This document shows positions 1 through 5,250 of a stretch of 6,942 nucleotides of DNA, one piece after another. The notes beneath the pieces are model-generated. The model was not told the DNA's origin. It saw nothing but the letters and a program-made list of their open reading frames with translations, and did not search any database. Origin of the DNA: JAMXLO01 sp046732975 (GTDB taxonomy: Bacteria > Pseudomonadota > Alphaproteobacteria > Acetobacterales > Acetobacteraceae); NCBI GenBank assembly GCA_046732975.1, contig JBKPOG010000036.1, forward strand, positions 1-6,942, read 5' to 3'. A program made the translations under genes and the position numbers. Within the stretch, counting starts at the first letter, position 1; every line of letters starts with the position of its first letter.

Positions 1-343
1 CATGCGCAATCGGCAGGCCTGCCGCGGCGAAGATTGTCTTTGCCGCAACTTTGTCCATCGCCAGCGCCGACGCGCGCACGCCGGAATGCGTGTAGGGAAT
101 GTCGAGCCAGTCGAGCACGCACTGGATCACGCCATCTTCGCCGAACCGTCCATGCAGTGCGTTGAATACGGCGTCGGGGCGCGGCTTCAGCGCGGCGATG
201 ACCGCGCCGATATCTTCGCCCACTTCGATGGGTGTGACTTCGAAGCCGGCCTCGCGCAGCGCAGGGATCACCTGCAGGCCGGTCGAACGGCTGACTTCGC
301 ATTCGGCGGAGATGCCGCCGTAGAGTACTGCGACGCGGGTCAT
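1..343 (-). CDS. ddl: D-alanine--D-alanine ligase, N-terminal part (runs off the window)
   Basis: Ddl is a cytoplasmic ATP-grasp ligase that joins two D-alanines; MurF then adds the dipeptide to the UDP-MurNAc-tripeptide. About 114 residues are visible. They start MTRVAVLYGGISAECEVS, matching the family's N-terminal GG.SAE.EVS motif; Glu14 corresponds to the conserved substrate-binding Glu15 of E. coli DdlB. VFNALHGRFGEDG and IPYTHSGVRASALAMDK follow, both strongly diagnostic. The ATP-grasp fold and the C-terminal catalytic residues lie outside the window. The ATG overlaps the murB stop as ATGA, so translation is probably coupled to murB. The only Shine-Dalgarno-like sequence is the G-rich repeat ending 11 nt upstream. 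Oddity: Cys15 stands where most relatives have Arg (SAER). Identity is secure from motifs and position; which Ddl paralogue it is cannot be told. Confidence 0.95.
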   Translation of the reverse strand, partial: MTRVAVLYGGISAECEVSRSTGLQVIPALREAGFEVTPIEVGEDIGAVIAALKPRPDAVFNALHGRFGEDGVIQCVLDWLDIPYTHSGVRASALAMDKVAAKTIFAAAGLPIAH

Positions 344-1344
344 GGGATGGGTTGCCCCCTCCCCCCGCCCCCCTCCCGCGAGGGGAGGGGGAGTGATGGG
401 TCGGGCACGCCGATGCGGTGGATTTCCCATTCAAGGGTGACGCCGGTCGCTTCGTGCACACGGCGGCGGAGTTCTTCGCCCAAACCTTCAAGGTCGGCAG
501 CGGTGGCAGCGCCGGTGTTGATCAGGAAATTGCAGTGCTTCTCGGATACCTGGGCGCCGCCGCGCGTCAGTCCACGACTGCCTGTGGCGTCGATCAGTTC
601 CCATGCCTTCATGTCGGGCGGATTGCGGAAGGTCGATCCTCCGGTCCGCGCGCGGATCGGCTGCGATGCCTCGCGTGCTGCGCGGATCTCTGCCATGCGC
701 GCTGCGATGGCGGCCGGTGCGCCAGGTTTCGCGCGCAGTCGGGCACGCACCACCACAGCACCTTGCGGCAGGCGCGAGTGGCGATAGGCAAACGCGAGAT
801 CCGCGGCTGTCATGCGGCGTTGTGCGCCGGTGCGCGTCACGATATCCGCCCACTCAAGGCAAGAGGCGATATCACCGCCATAAGCGCCGCCGTTCATCAC
901 CACGGCACCGCCGATGCTGCCAGGGATGCCTGAGAGGAATTCCAATCCGGTCAGGCCGGCGGCAGCGACATGTTCAGCCACGGTCACATCGAGCGCTGCA
1001 GCACCGGCAATCACGCCGTCGACCCCGACGGTGATTGCGCCGAAGCCGCGCGCCAGGCGGATCACGACGCCGGGCAGCCCACCGTCACGAATGATCAGGT
1101 TCGAGCAGGCGCCAATCACGTGCACCGGAATGTCAAGCGGCAGCGCGCGCAGGAACTGTGCGAGATCTATTTCGTCAGCCGGACGCACCAGCACCTCGGC
1201 CGGGCCACCGACGCGGAACCAGGTGAAGGGCGCCAACGGCGCATTCGCTTGGACGCGACCACGTAGCGGTGGCAGCGCTAGCGCCCCCTCCCCCTGCCCC
1301 CCTCCCGCGAGGGGAGGGGGGATTTTGCTGGGGTGGTGGTTCAT
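340..1344 (-). CDS. murB: UDP-N-acetylenolpyruvoylglucosamine reductase MurB
   Basis: MurB is a cytoplasmic FAD enzyme that reduces UDP-GlcNAc-enolpyruvate with NADPH to UDP-MurNAc. The frame has 334 codons. Core motifs in order: TWFRVGGPAE (41-50), GACSNLIIRDGG (78-89), EFLSGIPGSIGGAVVMNGG (135-153) of the FAD-binding domain, YRHS (187-190), GSTFRNPP (236-243) with the proton-donor Ser237, GGAQVSEKHCNFLIN (262-276) and LEWEIHRIG (304-312) carrying the probable catalytic Glu307. The start is fixed by its ATGA overlap with the murC stop and by GGAAG about 7 nt upstream; no ATG, GTG or TTG occurs between codon 1 and the conserved LPPLRGRVQANAPLAP. Residues about 9-20 and 316-330 are translations of two copies of a G/C-tract repeat, so both ends carry low-complexity tails foreign to the family. 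The stop overlaps the ddl ATG as ATGA. Function is confident; tolerance of the tails is inferred from the intact frame. Confidence 0.96.
   Translation of the reverse strand: MNHHPSKIPPPLAGGGQGEGALALPPLRGRVQANAPLAPFTWFRVGGPAEVLVRPADEIDLAQFLRALPLDIPVHVIGACSNLIIRDGGLPGVVIRLARGFGAITVGVDGVIAGAAALDVTVAEHVAAAGLTGLEFLSGIPGSIGGAVVMNGGAYGGDIASCLEWADIVTRTGAQRRMTAADLAFAYRHSRLPQGAVVVRARLRAKPGAPAAIAARMAEIRAAREASQPIRARTGGSTFRNPPDMKAWELIDATGSRGLTRGGAQVSEKHCNFLINTGAATAADLEGLGEELRRRVHEATGVTLEWEIHRIGVPDPSLPLPSREGGGGRGQPIP
354..391. repeat. 38-bp G/C-tract repeat, copy 1 (3' end of murB)
   Basis: C-runs broken by single T or G bases are followed by GCGA and then G-runs. The 38 bases match 1283-1320 in the same orientation with one mismatch (C at 366 against T at 1295). 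Positions 369-377 and 383-391 form a perfect 9-bp stem around the loop GCGAG. In murB this copy is read as SLPLPSREGGGGRG near the C-terminus. Short G/C-tract palindromes of this kind are scattered through many proteobacterial genomes, mostly between genes; family membership here is inferred from appearance only. Confidence 0.85.
355..391 (-). promoter_or_regulatory. Candidate ddl ribosome-binding region with competing hairpins / G-run array
   Basis: Read on the minus strand (the mRNA sense), the repeat gives a C-rich tract A (391-382), a first G tract B (377-369) and a second G tract C (366-355) ending 11 nt before the ddl ATG. Tract C contains GGGGGAGGGGG, the only Shine-Dalgarno-like sequence for ddl. 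A can pair with B (9 bp, 5-nt loop), leaving C free, or with C (10 bp, 17-nt loop), covering it. The four G-runs in 377-355 (3, 6, 6 and 5 G, single-base spacers) also fit a G-quadruplex pattern. The base pairing is read directly; any regulatory effect is inference. Confidence 0.35.
1283..1320. repeat. 38-bp G/C-tract repeat, copy 2 (5' end of murB)
   Basis: This is the near-identical partner of 354-391 (37 of 38 bases), lying inside the first 20 codons of murB. The stem 1297-1306 with 1312-1321 is 10 bp around GCGAG. In murB it is read as PPPLAGGGQGEG, a different reading frame from copy 1 (offset 929 bp, not a multiple of 3). Both copies keep the frame open. The minus strand of 1306-1284 again has four runs of at least three G separated by 1-2 bases. 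Confidence 0.85.
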
Positions 1345-2840
1345 GCGGCGCTTCCGGCGATACGCCGGTTCTGCAGGTCGGAAAGTTCACCCGGCAGTGC
1401 CGCGGCCCACTGGGTGATGTTGCCGGCGCCGACGCAGACGACGAAGTCGCCCGGCTTGGCAATGGCATAGATCATCTCGGCGAGCCGCACCGGCGAGGGC
1501 AACGGCACGACGCTGCGATGCCCGCGTGCGCGCAGTCCGTCCACCAGCGCATCGCGGTTGACGCCTTCGATCGGTGCTTCGCCAGCGGGGTACACGTCGG
1601 CGACGATGACCGTGCCGGCGTCGTTCATGCAGGTGCAGAACTCGCCGAACAACGAATGCAGACGGCTGAACCGATGCGGCTGCACCACCGCGATCACGTT
1701 GCGTGCGCCGGCCTGACGCGCCGCTTTCAGCACGGCGGCGATTTCCACCGGATGGTGACCGTAGTCGTCGATCACTGTGATGCCGCCCGACTCGCCGGTC
1801 TTGGTGAAGCGTCGCTTCACACCGCGGAACCCAGCGAAGGCACCACGCAGCGTGTCATCAGCGATGTCCATCTCGATGCCGACGGCAACTGCAGCCAACG
1901 CGTTCTGCACATTGTGCGAGCCAAGCATCGGCAGGCGATAGGGACCCAGCTTGCGCGATCGGTTGCGCGCGCGATCGGTGACCGTGACGTCGAACGTCGA
2001 GCCAAGCTTGTCAGGCACGATGCGATCGGCGCGCACATCCGCCTGCGGCGAGAAGCCGTAGGTGATAATGCGCCGGTCCGACAGGCGCGGGATCATCTGC
2101 TGTACCGCCGGATGATCGATGCAAAGCACGGCGAAGCCATAGAACGGCACGTTGGCGACGAACTGGTCATAGCCGGCGACCATCGCTTCGGGTGAACCCC
2201 AATGGTCGAGATGCTCGGGATCCATGTTGGTGACGACGGCGATCACCGCCGGCAGGCGCAGGAAGCTGCCGTCGCTTTCGTCGGCCTCGACAACCATCCA
2301 GTCGCCAGTACCCAGACGCGTGTTGGTGCCATAGGCGTTGATGATGCCGCCGTTGATCACGGTAGGATCGAGATGCGCTGCTTCCAACACCGCGGCGATC
2401 AGGCTGGTGGTGGTGGTCTTGCCATGCGTGCCGCCGATCGCCACCGACCACTTCAGCCGCATCAGCTCGGCCAGCATCTCGGCGCGACGCACCACCGGGA
2501 TCAGCTGCACGCGCGCCGTGGCAACTTCAGGGTTGTCGGGCTTCACCGCGGATGACACGACAACGACCTGGGCGCCGCCCAGATTTGCCGCATCATGGCC
2601 AATCGATACCGGAATGCCGGCGTCACGCAGCCGACGAACATTCGCCGACTCGGCGATGTCGCTGCCTTGCACCGAGTAGCCGAGATTATGCAGCACCTCG
2701 GCAATGCCCGACATACCGATGCCGCCGATGCCGACGAAATGGATCGTGCCGATGGAAAGTGGGAGGGCTCTTATGGCACAGTTCCTTTCCTCACTTTCCA
2801 GGTCGTGCCGGAATCGATGGCCGGCACGGTGGCCGGCCAT
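1341..2840 (-). CDS. murC: UDP-N-acetylmuramate--L-alanine ligase MurC
   Basis: MurC is the cytoplasmic ATP-dependent ligase that adds L-Ala to UDP-MurNAc, the first peptide-stem step. Numbered from the ATG at 2840 (499 codons): FVGIGGIGMSG (35-45) binds the UDP-sugar in the N-terminal Rossmann domain; GGTHGKTTTT (137-146) is the ATP P-loop; ADESDGSF (186-193) and NMDPEHLDHWG (205-215) are central-domain signatures; GSHNVQNALAA (307-317), DDYGHHPVEI (358-367), QPHRFSR (387-393) and DVYPAGE (415-421) complete the Mur ligase pattern. The start is unsettled. The ATG at 2840 has no Shine-Dalgarno and sits in a hairpin stem. Homologues are expected to begin at a sequence like MRALPLSIGTIHFVG, which here reads ATA AGA GCC with the ATA at 2774-2772 and AGGAAAGGA 8 nt upstream. 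Starting there gives 477 residues, a normal MurC length; the 22 extra upstream residues show no conserved motif. The stop overlaps the murB ATG as ATGA. The function call is secure. Confidence 0.95.
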   Translation of the reverse strand: MAGHRAGHRFRHDLESEERNCAIRALPLSIGTIHFVGIGGIGMSGIAEVLHNLGYSVQGSDIAESANVRRLRDAGIPVSIGHDAANLGGAQVVVVSSAVKPDNPEVATARVQLIPVVRRAEMLAELMRLKWSVAIGGTHGKTTTTSLIAAVLEAAHLDPTVINGGIINAYGTNTRLGTGDWMVVEADESDGSFLRLPAVIAVVTNMDPEHLDHWGSPEAMVAGYDQFVANVPFYGFAVLCIDHPAVQQMIPRLSDRRIITYGFSPQADVRADRIVPDKLGSTFDVTVTDRARNRSRKLGPYRLPMLGSHNVQNALAAVAVGIEMDIADDTLRGAFAGFRGVKRRFTKTGESGGITVIDDYGHHPVEIAAVLKAARQAGARNVIAVVQPHRFSRLHSLFGEFCTCMNDAGTVIVADVYPAGEAPIEGVNRDALVDGLRARGHRSVVPLPSPVRLAEMIYAIAKPGDFVVCVGAGNITQWAAALPGELSDLQNRRIAGSAA

Positions 2841-2857
2841 GACGGAGGGGCGGTCAT
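2771..2857 (-). CDS. Possible 28-residue leader ORF between murG and murC
   Basis: A short frame starts at the ATG at 2857-2855, which overlaps the murG stop as ATGA, and ends at TAA 2773-2771. The product would begin MTAPPSWPATVPAIDSG and end WKVRKGTVP. It resembles no family I know and shows no signal peptide, membrane segment or amino-acid run of the attenuator type. Two points favour translation: AGGAGG lies exactly 7 nt upstream, and its stop overlaps the candidate murC ATA start as ATAA, mirroring the ATGA couplings elsewhere in the cluster. It may act only as a translational relay from murG to murC. It could equally be chance, or an ancestral murC start now out of frame. Confidence 0.35.
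   Translation of the reverse strand: MTAPPSWPATVPAIDSGTTWKVRKGTVP
2783..2791 (-). promoter_or_regulatory. Shine-Dalgarno that points to an ATA start for murC
   Basis: The minus strand reads AGGAAAGGA, then 8 nt, then ATA AGA GCC CTC CCA at 2774 downwards. Spacing and purine content are those of a strong ribosome-binding site. No ATG, GTG or TTG in the murC frame lies at the expected distance, so the site seems to serve the ATA codon. It decides between the two murC starts. Confidence 0.6.
2817..2840 (-). promoter_or_regulatory. Hairpin covering the conventional murC ATG
   Basis: The minus strand reads ATGGCCGG, an 8-nt loop, then CCGGCCAT: a perfect 8-bp GC-rich stem whose first three bases are the ATG at 2840. 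A ribosome would have to open it to start there, and no purine-rich site precedes it. A leader ORF ribosome crossing this stretch would melt it. There is no following T-run, so it is not an intrinsic terminator. Stem observed; role inferred. Confidence 0.4.
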
Positions 2858-3966
2858 GGCTTGGCCTCCTGCGGCATGAGTTCCTCCACCAGATCAGCCA
2901 ATCGCGCCGCGGCGTCAGGACGAGCGATGGTGCGCGCAGCGAGAGCCGCGTGGTTCAGCAAGTCGGGCTGAGCCAGCAGTGCCGCGAGCCGGTCGCGCAG
3001 CGTTGCGGGGGTAAGGTCGTGCTGTGCGATCATCGATGCGCCGCGCGCCTCGACGAGCGCGCGCGCATTTGCCGTCTGATGATCGTCGATCGCACCGGGC
3101 AGCGGCACCAGGATCGACGGCCGTCCGGCAATCGCCAGTTCGGCGACAGTGGAGGCGCCGGCGCGTGCAATCACCAGATGCGCCGATGCAAGCCTGTCGG
3201 CGACGTCCGGAAAGAACGGAGACAGATCGGCGTCAATACCTGCGAGGTCGTAAGTCGCGCGCACCCGACCCAGATCCTCGGGACGACATTGCTGAGTGAT
3301 CCTGATCCGCAGGAGCAGATCGTCTGGCAACGATGCGAGCGCTGCAGGCACAACGTCGCTGAAGACACGTGCGCCCAACGAGCCACCAAGCACCAGCAGA
3401 CGAATGATGTCGTTGGGCGGCACGTAGTTTGTCTCGGCAAGCGCCGCGACCAAAGGACGCACCGGATTGCCGGTTACCACGGTTGCCACCTTCGGCACGC
3501 GTGTTGTCATGGCGAAGCTGAGCGCCAAACGGTCGGCATGATGCGCCAGAAAGCGATTGGCGCGGCCAAGCACGGCATTCTGCTCATGCAGCACAACGGC
3601 CGGTCGAGGGCGCATGAGGCGTGTCGCCAACACCGGCGCGACACTTGGGTACCCGCCAAAGCCAACCACAACGCCGGCGTTGATGCGCGCGAGGGTACGA
3701 CGCGCCTGAAGCACGCCGCCAGCCAGTGCCACGCCTGCCTTACCAGCGCGCCACGCACCACGGCCGGCGATGCCCGCGCCGCGGATGATGAACCGCTCCA
3801 GACCGGCGAACACCGGACTCTGCAGTCCGCCGGATCGCGCGTCCGTCATCAGTGCCACGCGCCGCCCGCGCGACAACAATTCACTGGCCAACGCCTCGGC
3901 CGGGAAGAAATGACCGCCCGTGCCGCCTGCGGCGATCACGATGGGAAGGACCGCGGGACCTCTCAT
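2854..3966 (-). CDS. murG: Lipid II synthase, UDP-GlcNAc transferase MurG
   Basis: MurG is a GT28-family, GT-B-fold enzyme on the inner face of the cytoplasmic membrane. It transfers GlcNAc from UDP-GlcNAc to lipid I, giving lipid II. The protein has 370 residues, close to the usual 355-380. Motifs in order: AAGGTGGHFFPA (12-23), the N-terminal glycine-rich loop with the catalytic-site His19; GFGGYPS (102-108); HEQN (127-130); GNPVR (166-170); LGGSLGAR (193-200), the second glycine-rich loop; RAGASTVAEL (268-277); and PLPGAIDDHQTANA (288-301), which contacts the UDP-sugar. The ATG overlaps the ftsW stop as ATGA, so the two are probably coupled; only a weak GGA precedes it. The stop overlaps the ATG of the small leader ORF. 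Nothing essential is missing. Confidence 0.97.
   Translation of the reverse strand: MRGPAVLPIVIAAGGTGGHFFPAEALASELLSRGRRVALMTDARSGGLQSPVFAGLERFIIRGAGIAGRGAWRAGKAGVALAGGVLQARRTLARINAGVVVGFGGYPSVAPVLATRLMRPRPAVVLHEQNAVLGRANRFLAHHADRLALSFAMTTRVPKVATVVTGNPVRPLVAALAETNYVPPNDIIRLLVLGGSLGARVFSDVVPAALASLPDDLLLRIRITQQCRPEDLGRVRATYDLAGIDADLSPFFPDVADRLASAHLVIARAGASTVAELAIAGRPSILVPLPGAIDDHQTANARALVEARGASMIAQHDLTPATLRDRLAALLAQPDLLNHAALAARTIARPDAAARLADLVEELMPQEAKP
2865..2870 (-). promoter_or_regulatory. AGGAGG Shine-Dalgarno before the murG-murC leader ORF
   Basis: On the minus strand AGGAGG stands inside the last codons of murG, 7 nt before the ATG at 2857. It is the closest match to the canonical site seen upstream of any start in the window. 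It does not serve the murC frame directly, because that ATG reads the 28-codon leader frame. Confidence 0.55.
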
Positions 3967-5090
3967 GGCGCGTCCGCGTGGTGGCGGCGTCGCGTCAGCG
4001 CCAGCAGCATGCCCATGCCGAGTGCTACCGCCAGTGCCGAAGAGCCACCGTACGAGACCAGCGGCAGCGTCATCCCCTTGGTGGGAATGAGTTGCAGCGA
4101 CGAGGCCATGTTGATGAATGCCTGCAGGCCGAAGCCGGTGACCAGGCCGGTGCAGGACAGCACCACGAACAGGTCCTGTTCCTTCAACAATCGCAGCAGT
4201 CCGCGCAACACGATGAAGCCGAACACGGCGATGATGATCAGGCAGACGATCATGCCGAACTCTTCACCGGCGACTGCGAAGACGAAATCGGCATGCGCGT
4301 CAGGCAGAACGTCCTTTACGTGGCCTTCACCCGGACCGCGACCGAGCAGGCCGCCATTGCCGAAGGCCTCCAGCGCGGTGCGCGGTTGGTAGTCGGTGCC
4401 GATGCCATTGCCGGGATGCAGGAACGCCTCGACGCGCCGCTGCACATGCGGGAAAAACATATAGGCACCGACGCCACCAAACCCTGCGCCGATCACCAAG
4501 ATGGCCACCAGGAACAGGTTCAGGCCGGCGATGTAGAGTTGGGCGAAGAACACCGCGGAGATCACCGCCAGCATGCCGACGTCCGGCTGCGACTTCAGCA
4601 GCAGCGCGATCGCCAGGAAGACGCCGATCGCCAACAGCTTGCCAGGGAAGCGAGGCGTGCGACGGCCCTCGCTGATCAACCACGCGGCGACGACGGCAAA
4701 ACAGGGTTTTAGAAATTCGGAGGGCTGCACCGACAGGCCCGGCAAAGCGATCCAGCGGCGTGCGCCTTTGATTTCGACGCCGACGAACATTGTCGCGACG
4801 GTCAGTGCGAGCGCGATGATGCAGCCGATTATGGCCATGCGCCGGATGCTGCGCGGCGAGAGCAACGATACGGCGACCACGACCGCGCCAGCCGCGGCGA
4901 GAAAGAACACCTGCTTGAGAAGGAAAATGTCGCGCGAGGAGCCGATGCGTTCCGCAACCGCGGGGCTCGCTGCGAGCATCATGATGTAACCGAAGCCAAT
5001 CAGCACGCCGATTGCACCCAGCGTCCAGCGATCCACTGTCCACCACCAGCGGCCGAGGATCGAATTATCGGCGCGCGAGAGAGTTGGCAT
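3963..5090 (-). CDS. ftsW: SEDS septal peptidoglycan glycosyltransferase FtsW
   Basis: FtsW is the polytopic SEDS polymerase that, with its class B PBP partner (FtsI), polymerises lipid II at the septum. The chosen start gives 375 residues with about ten hydrophobic segments. Signatures: KGARRWIALPG (108-118), QPSEFLKP (122-129), SQPDVGMLAV (167-176), the large-loop motif GNGGLLGRGPGEG (244-256), LPDAHADFVFAVAGEEFG (262-279) with probable catalytic Asp268, and KGMTLPLVSYGGSS (338-351). The start is set by homology: LGRWWWTVDRW (12-22) follows MPTLSRADNS as in alphaproteobacterial FtsW. The frame also stays open to an ATG at 5186, but that one lies inside the palindromic repeat and gives the spurious MLRRCAPRND. 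The Shine-Dalgarno is weak (GGCGGGA). The C-terminus is rich in Arg and His and overlaps murG by ATGA. FtsW rather than RodA is favoured by the dcw location. Confidence 0.96.
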   Translation of the reverse strand: MPTLSRADNSILGRWWWTVDRWTLGAIGVLIGFGYIMMLAASPAVAERIGSSRDIFLLKQVFFLAAAGAVVVAVSLLSPRSIRRMAIIGCIIALALTVATMFVGVEIKGARRWIALPGLSVQPSEFLKPCFAVVAAWLISEGRRTPRFPGKLLAIGVFLAIALLLKSQPDVGMLAVISAVFFAQLYIAGLNLFLVAILVIGAGFGGVGAYMFFPHVQRRVEAFLHPGNGIGTDYQPRTALEAFGNGGLLGRGPGEGHVKDVLPDAHADFVFAVAGEEFGMIVCLIIIAVFGFIVLRGLLRLLKEQDLFVVLSCTGLVTGFGLQAFINMASSLQLIPTKGMTLPLVSYGGSSALAVALGMGMLLALTRRRHHADAP

Positions 5091-5250
5091 CAGGCTGATC
5101 CCGCCGTCGAGCGAACAGGGAAGCGGAGCTGCACGATTCGGGACAATGGGTGACGTGTCATTGCGAGGAGCGCAGCGACGAAGCAATCCCGATGGCGCTG
5201 CGCTCCGGGCACAAGATTGCTTCGCTGCGCTCGCAATGACAGGGGGCGTG
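5091..5250 (-). other. 160-bp mraY-ftsW gap lacking murD
   Basis: In the canonical dcw order murD lies between mraY and ftsW. Here only 160 bp separate the two genes and none of the frames shows a Mur ligase motif. The gap consists of the palindrome at 5157-5240 plus about 66 bp of unassigned sequence next to ftsW. That 66 bp is open in one minus frame and ends in a TGA that overlaps the ftsW ATG (TGATG), but its translation (RIVQLRFPVRSTAGSA at the end) does not resemble a MurD C-terminus. No convincing promoter or terminator is visible. Confidence 0.8.
5157..5240. repeat. Dispersed palindromic (REP/MITE-like) element
   Basis: The left arm, 5157-5188, begins GTCATTGCGAGGAGCGCAGC and ends AAGCAATC. 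The reverse complement of the right arm, 5215-5240, is the same sequence without two 3-nt blocks (GGA and CGA); the 26 shared bases match exactly. A 26-bp spacer separates the arms, so the RNA would fold into a long hairpin with two 3-nt bulges. This sequence type is a very common dispersed repeat in alphaproteobacterial genomes and is the source of spurious proteins reading LRRCAPRND, SLRAQRSNL and FVAALLAMT. CGTGTCA occurs at 5154-5160 and 5247-5253; it could be a duplicated target but overlaps the left arm and the mraY stop, so this is uncertain. No T-run follows in either direction, so it is not an intrinsic terminator. Confidence 0.88.

Noticed and set aside
1269..2195. 308-codon plus-strand frame opposite murC
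   Set aside because: No recognisable motifs; it begins inside the G/C-tract repeat and lies antisense to conserved MurC.
2771..2857. Programmed -1 frameshift joining the leader ORF to murC
   Set aside because: The frame relation would fit, but I see no X-XXY-YYZ slippery heptamer, and the second Shine-Dalgarno before ATA explains the layout better.
2704..4392. 562-codon plus-strand open frame opposite murG and the end of ftsW
   Set aside because: The translation is Arg-, His- and Gln-rich with no domain, and the opposite strand encodes intact MurG and FtsW. It is a GC-bias shadow.
5090..5156. Remnant of the murD 3' end before ftsW (frame ending in TGATG)
   Set aside because: The junction form is suggestive, but the roughly 20 residues do not resemble a MurD C-terminus, so I cannot support a pseudogene.
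5091..5186. ftsW starting at the ATG at 5186
   Set aside because: That ATG lies inside the dispersed palindrome, the extra 32 residues are a known type of spurious repeat translation, and FtsW homology begins at 5090.
5157..5240. Intrinsic terminator between mraY and ftsW
   Set aside because: The hairpin is long, but no U-run follows the stem on either strand, and essential genes lie downstream without an obvious promoter.
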